From assembly GCA_002914805.1 (NCBI GenBank), contig JXTB01000303.1, positions 388,126 to 452,125 of the forward strand: a stretch of DNA of 64,000 nt, written 5' to 3'. Shown in pieces: positions 24,252-38,226 of the stretch. Source of the stretch: Parasponia andersonii (taxonomy: Eukaryota; Streptophyta; Magnoliopsida; Rosales; Cannabaceae). Made by a program: the position numbers and the translations under genes. The notes under the pieces are model-generated. The model saw only the letters and a program-made list of their open reading frames with translations, searched no databases and had not been told where the DNA came from. The number at the start of each line of letters is the position of its first letter. Position 1 is the first letter of the stretch.

Positions 24252-27200
24252 CCTAAGACATTAAGTAAGTTTCGTACCACAACCTCCTTATTTTGACCTC
24301 TCTCCAAAGAGGATGACCAAAATTTACCGAAAATTACTGACTAGAAAACCTAGGTGCTAGATACATCAACCTGAGTTCTACACCCTCAACAACTCTTTGT
24401 TTGATTCCTTGAGAAATTTGGTAATTTTTGGATAACAAACTCATTGTTTTGAACTCTATCCAAAGTGAATGACCAAAATATACCAGAAATTGCTAATTAG
24501 AAAACTAGGTCCTAGCTAAAATGACTTGAGTTCTAGACCAATGAATACCTTTATCTGGTACATTGAGACATTAACTAAGCTTCGGGCAACAAAATCCTTG
24601 TTTTGAACTCTCTCTAAAGAGAATAACCAAAATTGACAAAAAATTGCCAATTAGGAAAACTAGGTGCTAGATATAGCGAATTGAGTTCTAGAACAACAAA
24701 CACTCTTTGTTTGATACCATGAGACATTGGTAAGCTTCGAGCAACGAACTGATTATTTTGACCTCTCTCTAGAGAGAATGACTAAAATTGACCGAAAATT
24801 GCCAATTGGAAAAACTAGGTGCTTGACGTAATCAATTGAGTTCCAGAACCTCAAACACTCTTTGTTTGGTACCTCGAGACATGGGGTAAATTACGGGTAA
24901 TAAACTCCTTATTTTGGACTCCCTCCAAACTTAATTACAAAAATTGACTGAATATCACTAATTGGGAAAACAATGTGCTAGATACAACAAATCGAGTCCC
25001 AGACCATCAAACACTCTTTGTTTTGTGCCTTGAGACATTAGGTAAGTTCTACACTTAGAAACACTATTTATTTGTTACCTAGAGAGAGTAGGTAGGTTTT
25101 GGACAACAAACATGTTATTTTGAACTCTCTCCAAAGAGAATGACCTAAATTGACCGAAAATAGCCAATTGGGAAAACTAGGTGCCAGATACAATGAATTG
25201 AGTTCTAGTCACTCAAGAACTCTTTTTTTGGGACCTAGAGACATTAGGTAAGTTTCTGGAAATAGACACCTTGTTTTGAACTCTCTCAAATGTAAATAAC
25301 CAAAATTGACTGAAAATTACGAATGGGAACACAAGGTATGAGATACAGCAAATTGAGTTCTACAACTAAACACTCTTTATTTGTTACCTTGAAAGAGTAG
25401 GTGAGTTTGGGACAAGAAAAACTCCTTATTTTGATCTTTTGCCAAAGAAAATGACCAAATTGATTGAAAATTGAAAAATTTGGAAAACTAGGTACTAGGT
25501 ACAATGAATTGAGTTATTGACCGTCAAACATTCTTTGTTTAGTACCTTCAGACATTAGCTTAGTTTCACATAGATACTCCTTATTTTAAACTCTCACTAA
25601 AGAGAATGACCGAAATTGACTAAAAATCGGCAATTTGAAAATCTAGGTGCTAGACGTACGAATTGAGTTCGAGACTAACAAATACTCTTTGTTTGGTACC
25701 CTAAGACATTAAGTAAGTTAAGATAACGACCTCCTTATTTTGGCCTCCAAAGAGGATGACCAAAATTGACCAAAAATTACTGACTAGAAAAATTAGGTGG
25801 TAGATACATCGAATTGAGTTCTACACCCTCAAAAACTCTTTGTTTGATTCCTTGAGAAATTTGGTAAGTTTCAGATAACAAACTCCTTGTTTGAACTCTA
25901 TCCAAAGTGAATGAGCAAAATATACCGAAAATTGCTAACTGGGAAAGCCAGGTCCTAGCTATAACGAATTGAGTTCTAAACCAACGAATACCTTTATTTG
26001 GTACATCGAGACATTAACAAAGTTTCGGGCAAAAAAATCCTTGTTTTGAACTCTCTCCAAAGAGAATAACCAAAATTGACTGAAAATTGCCAATTGGGAA
26101 AACTAGGTGCTAGATAGAACAAATTGAGTTCTAGAACAACAAACACTCTTTGTTTGGTACCATGAGACATTGGGAAGCTTCGGGCAACAAATTGATTATT
26201 TTGACCCCTCTCTAAAGCAAATGACCAAAATTGACTGAAAAATTGCCAGTTGGAAAAAACTAGGTGCTTAACACAATCAATTGAGTTCCAGAACCTCAAA
26301 CATTCTTTGTTTGGTATGTCAAGACATGGGGCAAATTACGGGCAACAAACTCCTTGTTTTGGACTATTTGCAAACTTAATTACAACAATTGACTGAATAT
26401 CGCTAATTGGGAAAACAATGTGCTAGATACAACAAATTGGGTCCCGGACCATCAAACACTCTTTGTTTTGTACCTTGAGACATTAGGTAAGTTCTACACC
26501 GAGAAACACTATTTATTTATTACCTGGAGAGAGTAGGTAGGTTTTGGACAACAAACGTGTTATTTTGAACTCTCTCCAAAGAGAATGACCTAAATTGACC
26601 AAAAAATTGCCAATTAGGAAAACTAGGTGCCAGATATGATGAATTGAGTTCTAGACCCTCAAACACTCGTTTTTTGGGACCTTGAGACATTAGGTAAGTT
26701 TCTGGCAACAGATGCCTTATTTTGAACTCTTTCTAATGTATATGACCAAACTTGAGTCAAAATTACCAATGGGAACACAAGGTATGAGATACAACAAATT
26801 TAGTTCTACAACTAAACACTCTTTATATGTTACCTTGAGAGAGTAGGTGAGGTTAGGACAAGAAAAACTCCTTATTTTGTACTCTGTCCAAAGAAAAATA
26901 ACCAAAATCGATTGAAAATTGCAAATTAGAAAAACTAGGTACTAGGTATAACGAATTGAGTTCTTGACCGTTAAACACTCTTTGTTTCGTACCTTCAGAC
27001 ATTAGCTAAGTTTCACGTGGGATTCTCTTTATTTTAAACTCTCTCTAAATAGAATGATTGAAATTGACTAAAAAGCAGCAATTGGGAAATCTAGGTGTTA
27101 AACACTCTTTGTTTGGTACCCTAAGACATAAAGTAAGTTTTGTACCACAACCTCCTTATTTTGAGCTCTCTCCAAAGAGGATGACAAAAATTGACCGAAA

Positions 27201-29303
27201 ATTACCGACTAGAAAAACTAGGTGATAGATACATTGACTTGAGTTCTACACCCTCAAAAACTCTTTGTTTGATTCCTTGAGAAATTTCGTAAGTTTCTGA
27301 TAACAAACTCCTTCTTTTGAACTCTATGCAAAGTGAATGACCAAAATATACCAAAAATTGCTAATTGGGAAAACTAGGCCCTAGCAACAATGAACTGAGG
27401 CCTAGACCAACGAATATGAGAAATTAACTAAGTTTCAAGCAACAAAATCCTTGTTTTGAACTTTCTTCAAAGAGAATAACCAAAATTGACCAAAATTTGC
27501 CAATTGGGAAAACCTAGTGCTAGACACAACAAATTGAGTTCTAGAACAACAAACACTCTTTGTTTGGTACCATGAGACATTGATAAGCTTCGGGCGAGGA
27601 ACAGATTATTTTGACCTCTCTCTATGACCAAAATTGACCAAAAATTGCCAATTGGAAAAGCTAGGTGCTTGACACAATGAATTGAGTTCCAGAACCTCAA
27701 ATACTATTTGTTTAGTGCCTCGAGACATGGGGCAAATTACGAGCAACAAACTCCTTGTTTTGGACTCTCTGCAAACTTAATTACAAAAATTGGCTGAATA
27801 TTGCTAATTGGGAAAACAATGTGCTAGATACAACAAATCGGGTCTTAGACAATCAAACACTCTTTGTTTTCTACCTTGAGACATTAGGTAAGTTCTATAC
27901 CAAAGAAACACTATTTATTTTGACCTCTCTCTAAAGAGAATGACCAAAATTGACCGAAAATTGCCAATTGGAAAAACTAGGTGCTTCACACAATGAATTG
28001 AGTTCCAGAGCCTTAAACACTCTTTGTTTGGTACCTCGAGACATGGGGTAAGTTACGGGCAGCAAACTCTTTGTTTTATACTCTCTGCAAACTTAATTAC
28101 CAAAATTGATTAAAAATCGCTAATTGGGAAAAGTATGTCCTAGATACAATGAATTGGGTCCTAGACTATCAAACACTATTTGTTTAGTACCTTGAGACAA
28201 TATGTAAGTTCTACCCTAAGAAACACTATTTATTTGTTACCTGGAAAGAGTAGGTAGGTCTTGGACACCAAACATGTTATTTTGAACTCTCTAAAGAGAA
28301 TGAGCTTAATTGACCAAAAATTGCCAATTGGGGAAACTAGGTACTAGATACAACAAATTGAGTTCTAGACCCTCAAACACTCATTCTTTGGGACCTTCAG
28401 ACATTAGGTAAGTTTCGGGCAATAAACTCCTTGTTTTGAACTCACTACAAAGGGAATGACGAAAATTGATGAAAAATCGCAAATTAGGAAAACTATGTGC
28501 TAGTTACAACGAATTGAGTTCTAGACCATCAAACACTCTTTCTTTGGTACCTCAAGACATTAGGTAAGTTTTGGGTAAATAACTTCTTTTTTCTACCTCT
28601 CTCCAAATTGAATGACCGAAAGTGGCTGAAATTTGACAATTAGAAATACTGGGTACTTGATACAATGAATTGAGTTTTAGAACCTCAAATAGTCTTTGTT
28701 TCGTACCCTAGGATATTGGGCAAGTTTCGGGCAACAAATGCCTTATTTTGAACTCTCTCTAAAGTAAATGACCAAATTTGACCGAAAATTACCAATGGGA
28801 AACTAGGTATGAGACGTAACAAATTTAGTTCTACACCAAGAAACACTCTTTACTTGTTACAATGAGAAAGTCGTAAGTTTCAGACAACAAACTCCATATC
28901 ATGAATTCTCTCCAAAAGAATGACCGAAATTGACTAAAAATTACCAATTTGGGAAAACTGGGTGCTAGATAGAATGAATTTAGTTCGTCACCATCAAACA
29001 CTCTTTGTTTGCTACCTTCAAACATTAGCTAAGTTTCAGGTAAGAAACTCCTTATTTTGAACTCTTTCTAGGCATAATGACCGAAATTGACCAAAAATTG
29101 CCAATCAGGAAAACTAGGTGCAAGATACAACAAACTGAGTTCGAGACCAACAAACACTCTTTGTTTGGGACCTTGAACATTAGGTAAGTTTTGTGCTACA
29201 ACCTCCTTAGTTTGACCTCTCTCAAAAGAGGATGACCAAAATTGACCGAAAACTACCAATTATAAAAACTAGGTGCGAGATACAATGAATTGAGTTCTAG
29301 ACC
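24252..29303. repeat. Satellite array, left block (155-bp monomers, nine-monomer higher-order unit)
   Basis: About 32 tandem monomers of 153-158 bp. The consensus landmarks are GAGACATTAGGTAAGTTTC, ACTCCTTGTTTTGAACTCTC, AATGACCAAAATTGACCGAA, ACTAGGTGCTAGATACAA and CAAACACTCTTTGTTTGGTA. Monomer starts run 24257, 24411, 24567, 24723, 24878, 25034 (a 50-bp stub), 25084, 25240, 25393, 25551 and then 25705, where the first type returns. The same type order runs again from 25705 to 27125. Monomer types within a unit differ far more than corresponding types in successive units. The third unit is rearranged after about 27900. There is no coding potential; short open frames here are chance. Confidence 0.95.
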
Positions 29304-32195
29304 TGCAGCATCCCCCCTAGCTTAACATTATAAACCACAACTTTAGTTTTGTTCAAAAATTTGGGCCAATTTAAACCTTTTAAACTCTAAAATAAAAGAA
29401 CATGCGTGGCATTACTTTCTAAAAGTGTCTTTACAAACTGTACAACCAAAAAGTCCTTATCCATTTATCTTGCCATCCGCAGTGATATTTACATCACACC
29501 AAAATATCAAAATACAAAGAAAACATCGCCCACATGTCAAGCTCGTCTATATCTGAATGATCATGGTGACAAGAAAGCGTGCTAGCCAATCAGTAACTCT
29601 ATACATCATATATCTCATCATCTACATCATAGAAACTAAATGAGCTAATACTCAGTAAGTAAAGATTATGCATACTTGTGAACATGTTCCATGCATAAAC
29701 TTCATTGAAATTCCCATTGTACTCTTTCTTTTATAACTTTTCATTTTGATGCACTTTTCTTAGAAAACAGTTCTTTATAGGGCCCTTGAGTACACCGTAA
29801 AGTCGCGACAGTCGGTAGGCCGTGCCTACCTATGTAGGAAGGAAACATATGGCCAATGCGAACCATACCTACCCAACACACACCGACTATGTAATGCACC
29901 TAATAAATCTCATAGTATAATGCTCAGTCCTAGCAATCGGTAAGCCCTGCCCACCTATGCGGGAAGGATACCTGTGCAAACCATACTTACCCAATGCAGA
30001 TAGACTAGACAATGTACTTAAAACATAACTTGTAAAATCAGTACGATGGTACTACTTTAAATCCAATGTGTGGAAAACTTCATTTCTTTGAAAATCATGC
30101 TTAAATGATCATGCCATGCATATGTTTCTGTAAACTTTACAACAACAATATAAATAATATATAATTGAAATAATACACATAAGCATGTAGGAAAACATCT
30201 TGTATTTACTATTGTTCTTCTGATGCAGTTAAAATAAATCTTTACTTACCTTGTGTCCGGTAGAAAAGATAGTGAAAAGGGTCACCTTGTTTCATTTCTT
30301 TCTCTTTGGCAAGGTGTGTGTAAGACCTGATAATAATTTTATTACTAAAATTATCACTACAAAGTAATGATTAAAGAAAAAGATAGAATCACAACTTTTA
30401 CAAAAAAAGGAACCCTAATCACAAAATGAACCAAAATGTCATCTACTTTCATAAAAACTAGTCCATTTGCTTCTAAATGGTACCATTTGATTCTAAAAAT
30501 ATTTGGACAGTACCTCCCCTATTTTCAGGACATCCCCACATGATTAAAGTCATGGTTTAGGATCTTTAATAACAATCAACATGCCAATTCCCACATATAC
30601 AATTCAAAGAGGATCATTTAGAGCAACCTATGTGCACTTGAATTCCTTTCATTTAGACAAAGTTTAAAACTACTTTTATACTTGTGTGTCATCATAAGCG
30701 GCCACCAAATAAATGTAATAAATAATAGGATCCATAAAATATATACTCCAAGTTTAGAAAATCAGATTACAAATATAAAAACTTAATCTACCACACATGA
30801 TAATACTTAAATCCATAACTAGCACACTTTAGGACTTTAAGCCTAACTTTAATCTTCCTCTTAAATTATGTGTTTCCAGTCATATATAAGGTTTCCTTAG
30901 CCCTTATTTCATCAAATAGAAGCTTTGATTCAAGAGCTAAAGCAATAGAAATAAATTACCAATTCTAAATTCCACAAAAAGCTCACCTTGACTAGTTTGA
31001 ACTTTTGTTGAAGCTCTTGCCTTCTTCTTCCACAAAACTAATTTCTAAGGCTTAGAACTTGATCTAATGACTCAAGAGAACCTATAGGAATCATTATTTA
31101 AGTGGTATCAAGTGGAGAATAGAAATAAGAAAACAAAACCTTGGAAGGAGAACTAGTAGAATTACCTTGACTAGTTTTGACCTATCTTGCTTTCTTGAGC
31201 TCCAAATTGAATTCTACCACTTGAAAACTCTTCGATATTGATAAAGGGAGTTGAGAGAAGTATAGAAAGTGGCTGGAGTGGTTCAAGTTGTTGCTGGAGA
31301 GGGAGAGGAAGAGGAAAGAAATGACCAGATTTGGTCAAAAATCAATACTTAATGGCTAAGAAATGGCATAACTTAAATTCTGAGGGGTATTTTAGGTATT
31401 TTGCTCACTACTTTCCATGTTTCAAGCTCTAAAACATCCATAACATACTCACCACATTGCTGGTCAATCTTATACACCCAAGTGTAGACTAATATGGTGA
31501 AACCTAGCTTAGAAAGTGAAAACTAGACATACTTTGACCTATAATCCCATGTGGCCAATCTTTTTGTAATCTAGTGGATCCTAGCCCCATAACCAATCAT
31601 TAAACATAAAATTAAGACGATTCAACTCCAATTAATAATGCGAACTTAGTATCGATTCCTAATTATTAGAATGCACAAAGATGACGTTACACGATTAAGC
31701 TGAATCTAAGCTTGCTTAGTGTAATTAAACATAGTTCAGTACAGTGACTGCCACCTCATGCTTACCTAGAACGAACATTTTTGAAAATACTAGAAATGAG
31801 TCCTAAACATTAAATTAAAGTTATTTAACGTGCTAAATGCAAAGTGAATTTTGCTCCGAAAAACGTGAAAAATACATTGTACCGAAAAACTACTATTTGA
31901 CGAAGTTATCAATAGACATAGTTTATAATGCATGTGCATATAATATTATTATTCATGAATGTTTTCTTTGTTCTTTTCACGCACCAAGCTCTCTCTCTCT
32001 CTAAGGGTACTGAGCCTTTACACTACTTGGAAATACTTCGACAACTATTAGTATAATAATATATATTGAAAGCATTTAACGATCAAAATGAGCAATTTAT
32101 CATAAAATTGACACTAGTTTCATGATATGTCTATTATGTAATATGAACATGTTTATTATTGTTTTATTATGTATGTGAGAAACTTGGACATCATA
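29304..32195 (-). mobile_element. 3' LTR of E1 (left outer LTR)
   Basis: It starts TGCAGCATCCCCCCTAGC directly after the target duplication and ends AACTTGGACATCATA next to the purine tract, at about 2892 bp. It shares all main blocks with 49425-52260. On the minus strand it is the downstream LTR. Confidence 0.88.
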
Positions 32196-32274
32196 ATCTT
32201 TCCCTCCTTATTAAATTTCGTCCTCGACATTTGCTTACCCAAATAAGTGTGGATACTTAATTTTCATCTCTTCT
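32196..32274 (-). pseudogene. E1: end of pol, CGAGGACGAAATTT box and purine tract
   Basis: On the minus strand this short piece encodes EMKIKYPHLFG and a stop, matching the EDEMKEKYPELF end of the chromodomain region in element G. The CGAGGACGAAATTTAATAA box follows, then the purine tract AAGGAGGGAAAGAT, ending at the LTR. The pol end is interrupted at 32275 by another LTR copy. Confidence 0.8.
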
Positions 32275-34020
32275 TGTGACACCCCCTAGCTTAACTATAC
32301 AACTATGTAGGTTAAACTAGAATGCATTACTCTTTTATAAACCATGACTTTAGTTTTACTCAAAAATTTAGGCGAATTTAAACTTTTTAAACTCTAAAAC
32401 AAAAGAACCTATGTGGCATTACTTTCTGAAAGTGTCTTTACAAACTGTACAACCAAAAAGTCCTTATCCATTTATCTTGCCATCCACAGTAATATTTACA
32501 TCACACAAAAATATCAAATTACAAAGAAAACATCGCCCACAAGTCAAGCTGTCTACATCTGTATGATCACGGCGACAAGAAAGTGTGCTAGCCAATCAGT
32601 AACTCTATACATCATATATCTCATCACCTGCATCATAGGAACTAAATGAGCTAATGCTCAGTAAATAAAGATCATGTAAGCTCGTGAACATGTTTTGTGC
32701 ATAAACTTCATTGAAATTCCCATTGTACTTTCTTCCATAACTTTTCATCTTGATGGACTTTTCTTAGAAAACATTTCTTTATAGGGCCCTTGAGTACACT
32801 GTAATGTCACAGCGGTCAGTAGGCCATGCCCACCTATACAGGAAGGAAACACATGGCCAATGTGAACCATACCTACCCAATGCAGACCGACTAGGTAATT
32901 CACCTAATAAATCTCATAGTACAATGCTCAGTCCCGGCAGTCGATAAGCCATGTCCACCTATACGAGAAGAATGCATGTGCAAACCATACTTACCCAATG
33001 CAGATAGACTAGACAATGTACTTAAAACATATCTTGTAAAATCAGTATGGTACTACTTTAAATCCAATGCGTGGAAAACTTCATTTCTTTGAAAATCATG
33101 CTTAAATGATCATGCCATGCTTATGCTTCTGTAAGCCTTGGAACGACAATATAAATAACATATAATTGAAATAATACACATAAGCATGTAGGAAAACATC
33201 TTGTATCTACTATTGTTCTTGTGATGTAGTTAAAATAAATCTTCACTTACCTTGTGTCCGGTAGAAAAGATAGTGGAAAGGGTCAGTATCCTCTGTGACA
33301 AGGTGTGTGGAAGACCTGATGTCAATTTTATTACTAAAATTATCACTACAATGTAAAATGCTTGAAGAAAACAAGTACATGACCGAATCACAACTTTTAC
33401 AAAAGAAGTAACCGTAATCACAAAATGAACCAAAATGTCATCTACTTTCATAAAAACTAGTACATTTGCTTCTAAATGGTGCCATTTGGTTCAAAAAATA
33501 TTTGGACAGTACCTCCCCTATTTTTAGGACTTCTCCACAGGATTAAAATCATGTTTTAAGACCTGTAATAACAATAAACAAGCCAATTCCCATTTATACA
33601 ATTCAAAGAGGATCATTTAGAGCCACCCAGGTACATTTGAATTCTTTTCGTTTAGACGAAAGTTTAAAACCACTTTTATACTCGTGTGTCATCATAACCA
33701 GTCACCAAATGAGTGTAATAAATATTAGGATCCATAAAATATACACTCCAAGTTAAGAAAATCAGATTACAAATATAAAAACTTAATCTACCACACATGA
33801 CAACACTTAAATCCTTAACTAGCACACTAGGGCTTTAAGTATACCTTTAATCCTCTACTTAAATTCTGTATTTTCAGTCATATATAAGGTTTTCTTAGAC
33901 CTTAATTCATCAAATAAAAGCTTTAATTCAAGAGCTAAAGCAATAGAAATAAATTACCAATTCTAAATTCCACAAAAAGCTCACCTTGACTAGTTTGAAC
34001 TTTTGTTGAAGCTCTTGCCT
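32275..34020 (-). mobile_element. LTR copy D inserted in the pol tail; right end lost in the assembly gap
   Basis: It starts TGTGACACCCCCTAGCTTAAC, matching the TGTAGCACCCCCTAGCTTAAC start at 49425, and follows that LTR for about 1.75 kb to the gap. About 1.1 kb of LTR is still to come at the gap edge, while the gap is 639 N, so the gap size is probably nominal. Pol sequence of the chromodomain region lies on both sides (32196-32274 and 34660 onward), so this looks like an LTR or a longer element inserted there. Confidence 0.75.
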
Positions 34021-34659
34021 NNNNNNNNNNNNNNNNNNNNNNNNNNNNNNNNNNNNNNNNNNNNNNNNNNNNNNNNNNNNNNNNNNNNNNNNNNNNNNNN
34101 NNNNNNNNNNNNNNNNNNNNNNNNNNNNNNNNNNNNNNNNNNNNNNNNNNNNNNNNNNNNNNNNNNNNNNNNNNNNNNNNNNNNNNNNNNNNNNNNNNNN
34201 NNNNNNNNNNNNNNNNNNNNNNNNNNNNNNNNNNNNNNNNNNNNNNNNNNNNNNNNNNNNNNNNNNNNNNNNNNNNNNNNNNNNNNNNNNNNNNNNNNNN
34301 NNNNNNNNNNNNNNNNNNNNNNNNNNNNNNNNNNNNNNNNNNNNNNNNNNNNNNNNNNNNNNNNNNNNNNNNNNNNNNNNNNNNNNNNNNNNNNNNNNNN
34401 NNNNNNNNNNNNNNNNNNNNNNNNNNNNNNNNNNNNNNNNNNNNNNNNNNNNNNNNNNNNNNNNNNNNNNNNNNNNNNNNNNNNNNNNNNNNNNNNNNNN
34501 NNNNNNNNNNNNNNNNNNNNNNNNNNNNNNNNNNNNNNNNNNNNNNNNNNNNNNNNNNNNNNNNNNNNNNNNNNNNNNNNNNNNNNNNNNNNNNNNNNNN
34601 NNNNNNNNNNNNNNNNNNNNNNNNNNNNNNNNNNNNNNNNNNNNNNNNNNNNNNNNNNN
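34021..34659. other. Assembly gap (639 N)
   Basis: Unresolved bases. The flanking sequence predicts the last part of LTR copy D and the pol-LTR boundary inside it. Translations across it are meaningless. Confidence 1.
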
Positions 34660-37436
34660 TGGTTCCTCCACAATACTTTGACCAAAGAGATCTTCTTGTT
34701 TCTTAGCTCCTTCTCTTTTCTATCCAAAATCTCCACTGGTTCTTCTTCATAACTCATATCTTGGCTCAACTCCAATGGCTCGTCACTCAAAACATGTGAA
34801 GGGTTTGGAACATATCTTCTTCACATAGAGACGTGAAAAAAATTGTGCACGTTCGACAGTAAGGGTGGTAATACAAGTCTATAGGCAACATCTCCATTTT
34901 GTCAAGTATCTCAAATGGGCCTATATATCTGGGACTAAGCTTCCCTTTCTTCCCAAACTGCATGATTCCTTTCATGGGAGCAACCTTCAAAAATATGTTG
35001 TCCCGAACATAAAATATGACGTCTCTTCTTCTAGGATCAGCATAATGCTTCTATCTATTCTGAACAGCTAATAACCATTTACGAATCTTTTCTACTGCTT
35101 CAACTGTTTCTCTTACCAATTCTAGACCAAGAAATTTCTTTTCTCCCATCTCATCCCAATGAATTGGAGATCTACATTTTCATCCATATAATGCTTAATA
35201 TGGAGGCATTTCAATTAAAGCTTGATAATTATTGTTGTAGGCAAATTCTATCAACGGCAAGTACTTGCTCCAAGATCCATGAAAATCTAACACACAAACT
35301 CTAAGCATATCCTCAAGAGTATATATAGTTCCCTCTAATTATCCATCTATTTGAGGATGAAAAGCTATACTGAATGCCAATTTTGTACCTATAGCCTCCA
35401 GAATCCTCTTCCAGAATTTTGAAGTAAATCTAATGTCTCGGTCCAAAATAATAACCTTTGGAACACCATGTAGTCTAATGATTTCTTGAACATACAACCG
35501 AGCCAACTGATCCAAATTATAAGTCACTTTAATCGGCAGGAAATGGGCTGACTTAGTATATTTATCCACAATAACCCAAATAGCATCATGGCCTTTATTT
35601 GTCTTAGGAAGTCCAATCACCAAATCCATAGCAATTTCTTCCCATTTCCATTGTGGCACATGTATAGGCTTCAATGTACCAGCAGCTCTTTGATTTTCAG
35701 CTTTAACTTGTTGGCATGTGAGACATTATTCTACAAACTCAATCACATCCTTCTTCATACTTGGCCACCAGTAATGCATTTTTAAATTCCTATATATCTT
35801 TGTAGTACCGGAATGCACAGAGTAGGGAGTAGTGTGAGCTTCTATCAATATCTCTTTTCTAATTGTTCCATCTAGCACACATAATCTATATCTATATCTG
35901 ATTACACAATCACTAGAAATTTGGAAGGCCACCTCCTTTCCAAACTCTATCTTAGTCTTTAAGCTTGACAAATGGGGATCTATATTCTGGCTTTGTTTGA
36001 TTCTCTCTAAAATTGTAGGTTGCAAGGTAAGAGCTGCTAATTTCTCCATTATACTTGTAGTCACAATCTCTAATTCCAATCGATGCACATGCATCAAAAG
36101 ATGTTTCCAATCAACATACTTAAGTGACATAGCAGCTAATGACTTTCTACTTAGAGCATCTGAAACCACATTAGCTTTTCCTGGATGATAGTTAATTTCA
36201 CAATCATAGTCTTTTACCAGTTCAAGCCATCTTCTCTTTCTCATATTTAGTTCTTTTTGGGTAAAGAAATACTTGAGATTTTATAGTCTGTGTAAATTTG
36301 ATATCTTTCTCCATAAAGATAATGTTTCCAAATCTTTAGTGCAAAAACTACTACTGCTAGCTCCAAATCATGAGTAGGATATTTCTTTTCATATTCTTTT
36401 AGTTGCCTAGAAGTATAGGCAATAACTTTACCATTTTGCATCAAAATGCAGCCTAGACCATTCTTCGAAGCATCACTATAAACAACAAATCCTCCTAATC
36501 CAGTGGGTATAGAAAATATAGAAGCTGTGACCAAACGATTCTTTAACTCTTGAAAACTCTTTTCACAATTATCATCCCAATGAAATTGCACGTTCTTTCT
36601 ATTCGACTGAGTCAATGGAGAATCCAACTTAGAAAATCCTTTCACGAACCTTCTATAGTAACTAGCCAATCCTAAGAAACTACGAATCTCTGAAATATTT
36701 TTAGGTCTTGACCAATTACTTGCAGCTTCAACCATCGTTGGATCCATAGAAATACCATTTCTAGACACTACATGACCAAGGAAGATAATTTTCTCTAACC
36801 AGAAGTTGCAGTTCTTAAATTTTTCATACAACTACTTTTCCTTCAAGATCTTCAAAATCATTCTTAAATGCTCCATGTGCTCCTCCCTTGAGCACGAGTA
36901 GATCAAACTATCATCAATGAACACTATAACGAAACTATTCAAGAAATCCTTGAATACTCTATTCATTATATCCATAAAAGCAACTGGAGCATTATTTAAA
37001 CCGAAGGGCATCACTAAAAACTCATAGTATCTGTATCTCATCCTAAAAGCTATCTTAGGAACATCTTCTTCCTTAATCTTCAGTTGATGGTATCCTGATC
37101 TTAAATCAATCTTAGAAAATACTGAAGCACCTTGTAACTGATCAAACAAATCGTCAATTCTAAGGAGAGGATATTTATTCTTGATTGTAACCTTATTCAA
37201 CTCTCTATAATCAATACAAAGCCTCATAGTTCCATCTTTTTTCTTTACAAATAACACTCGAGCAACCTATGGTGAAAAGCTTAGACGTATGAAACCCTTG
37301 TCTAAAAGCTCCTATAATTGTACCTTTAATTCCTTCAACTCAGCTGGAGCCGTTCTATATGGTGCTTTAGAAATAGGAGTAGTGCCAGGTAGCAAGTCAA
37401 TAGCAAACTCTATTAGGTGGTAATCTCAGTAAATCT
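34660..37436 (-). pseudogene. Pol body A of a Tekay-like chromovirus (RT-RH-INT-chromodomain)
   Basis: Minus-strand pol. Reading from high to low coordinates it has [20 protein letters not shown] and [20 protein letters not shown] with FIDDSLIYS for RT (about 37255-36880). RNase H has [20 protein letters not shown] (about 36490-36430). Integrase has a zinc-binding region followed by KWEEIAMDLVIGLP and DAIWVIVDKYTKSAHFLPIK (about 36240-35340). The chromodomain start is VKVLWRN (34661-34790). RT and RNase H contain longer open stretches than pol body B, so A may be the younger sequence. It starts abruptly at 37436, where a partial LTR begins, and ends at the gap. Fossil with several breaks. Confidence 0.88.
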
Positions 37437-37858
37437 AGGTACATTTGAATGAACCGAATCACAGCTTTTACAAGAGAAGGAACCCTAATCACAAAATTAA
37501 CCAAAATGTCATCTACTTTCACAAAAACTGGTCCATTTGTTCTAAATGGTACCATTTGGTTCTAAAAATATTTGGACAACACCTCCCCTATTTTTAGGAC
37601 ATCCCTACATAATTAAAATCATGGTTTAAGACCTGTAATAACAATCAACAAGTCAATTCCCACATAAACAATTCAAAGAGGATCATTTAGAGCAACCTAG
37701 GTACATTTGAATTCCTTTCGTTTAGACAAAGTCTAAAATCACTTTTATACTTATGTGTCATCATAACCAGCCACCAATGAGTGTAATAAATATTAGGATC
37801 CATAAAATATACACTCCTAGTTTAGAAAATCAGATTACAAATATAAAAACTTAGTCTA

Positions 37859-37874
37859 CCACACATGACAACAC
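37859..37874. repeat. LINE target-site duplication, left copy
   Basis: CCACACATGACAACAC, identical to 44534-44549. The same text occurs once in uninterrupted LTR copies (for example near 50934), confirming it as the insertion target. Confidence 0.95.
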
Positions 37875-38226
37875 TTTTTTTTTCTAAATGATACCAAGAG
37901 GAAGATCTCTGGTAGTTATTATTAAAAATAATAAAAATAAGGTACAAAAAAGTTACCGAGGGAAAAAATCTAGAGCACAAAAGAAAACCAACTAAAGAAA
38001 TAGAGAAGCCCTAGGAAAAGCCATATAATTTTGCCAAGACAAAATTATTGTCTTAACCTCCCTACAATGCCTCAGTAAAAACATTTCTGCGTAAAACCCA
38101 AAGGGAAAAACCACAGAAAGGTAAAAGAGCACATTGAATTACAAAAGGGCACTAACAAAAATGAAAAAAATAGAGTCCTGCAAGATCTCTATTAACAAAT
38201 TTTTGCAAAAAGCAATGAGCAGTATG

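Noticed and set aside
25286-29259. Several minus-strand open frames of 60-100 codons with similar peptides (such as SFPNWQF)
   Set aside because: They recur because the satellite monomer repeats; no start, composition or conservation argues for protein coding.
33928-34790. Long open frames spanning the N stretch on both strands
   Set aside because: They are open only because N codons are read as X; there is no evidence of coding across an assembly gap.
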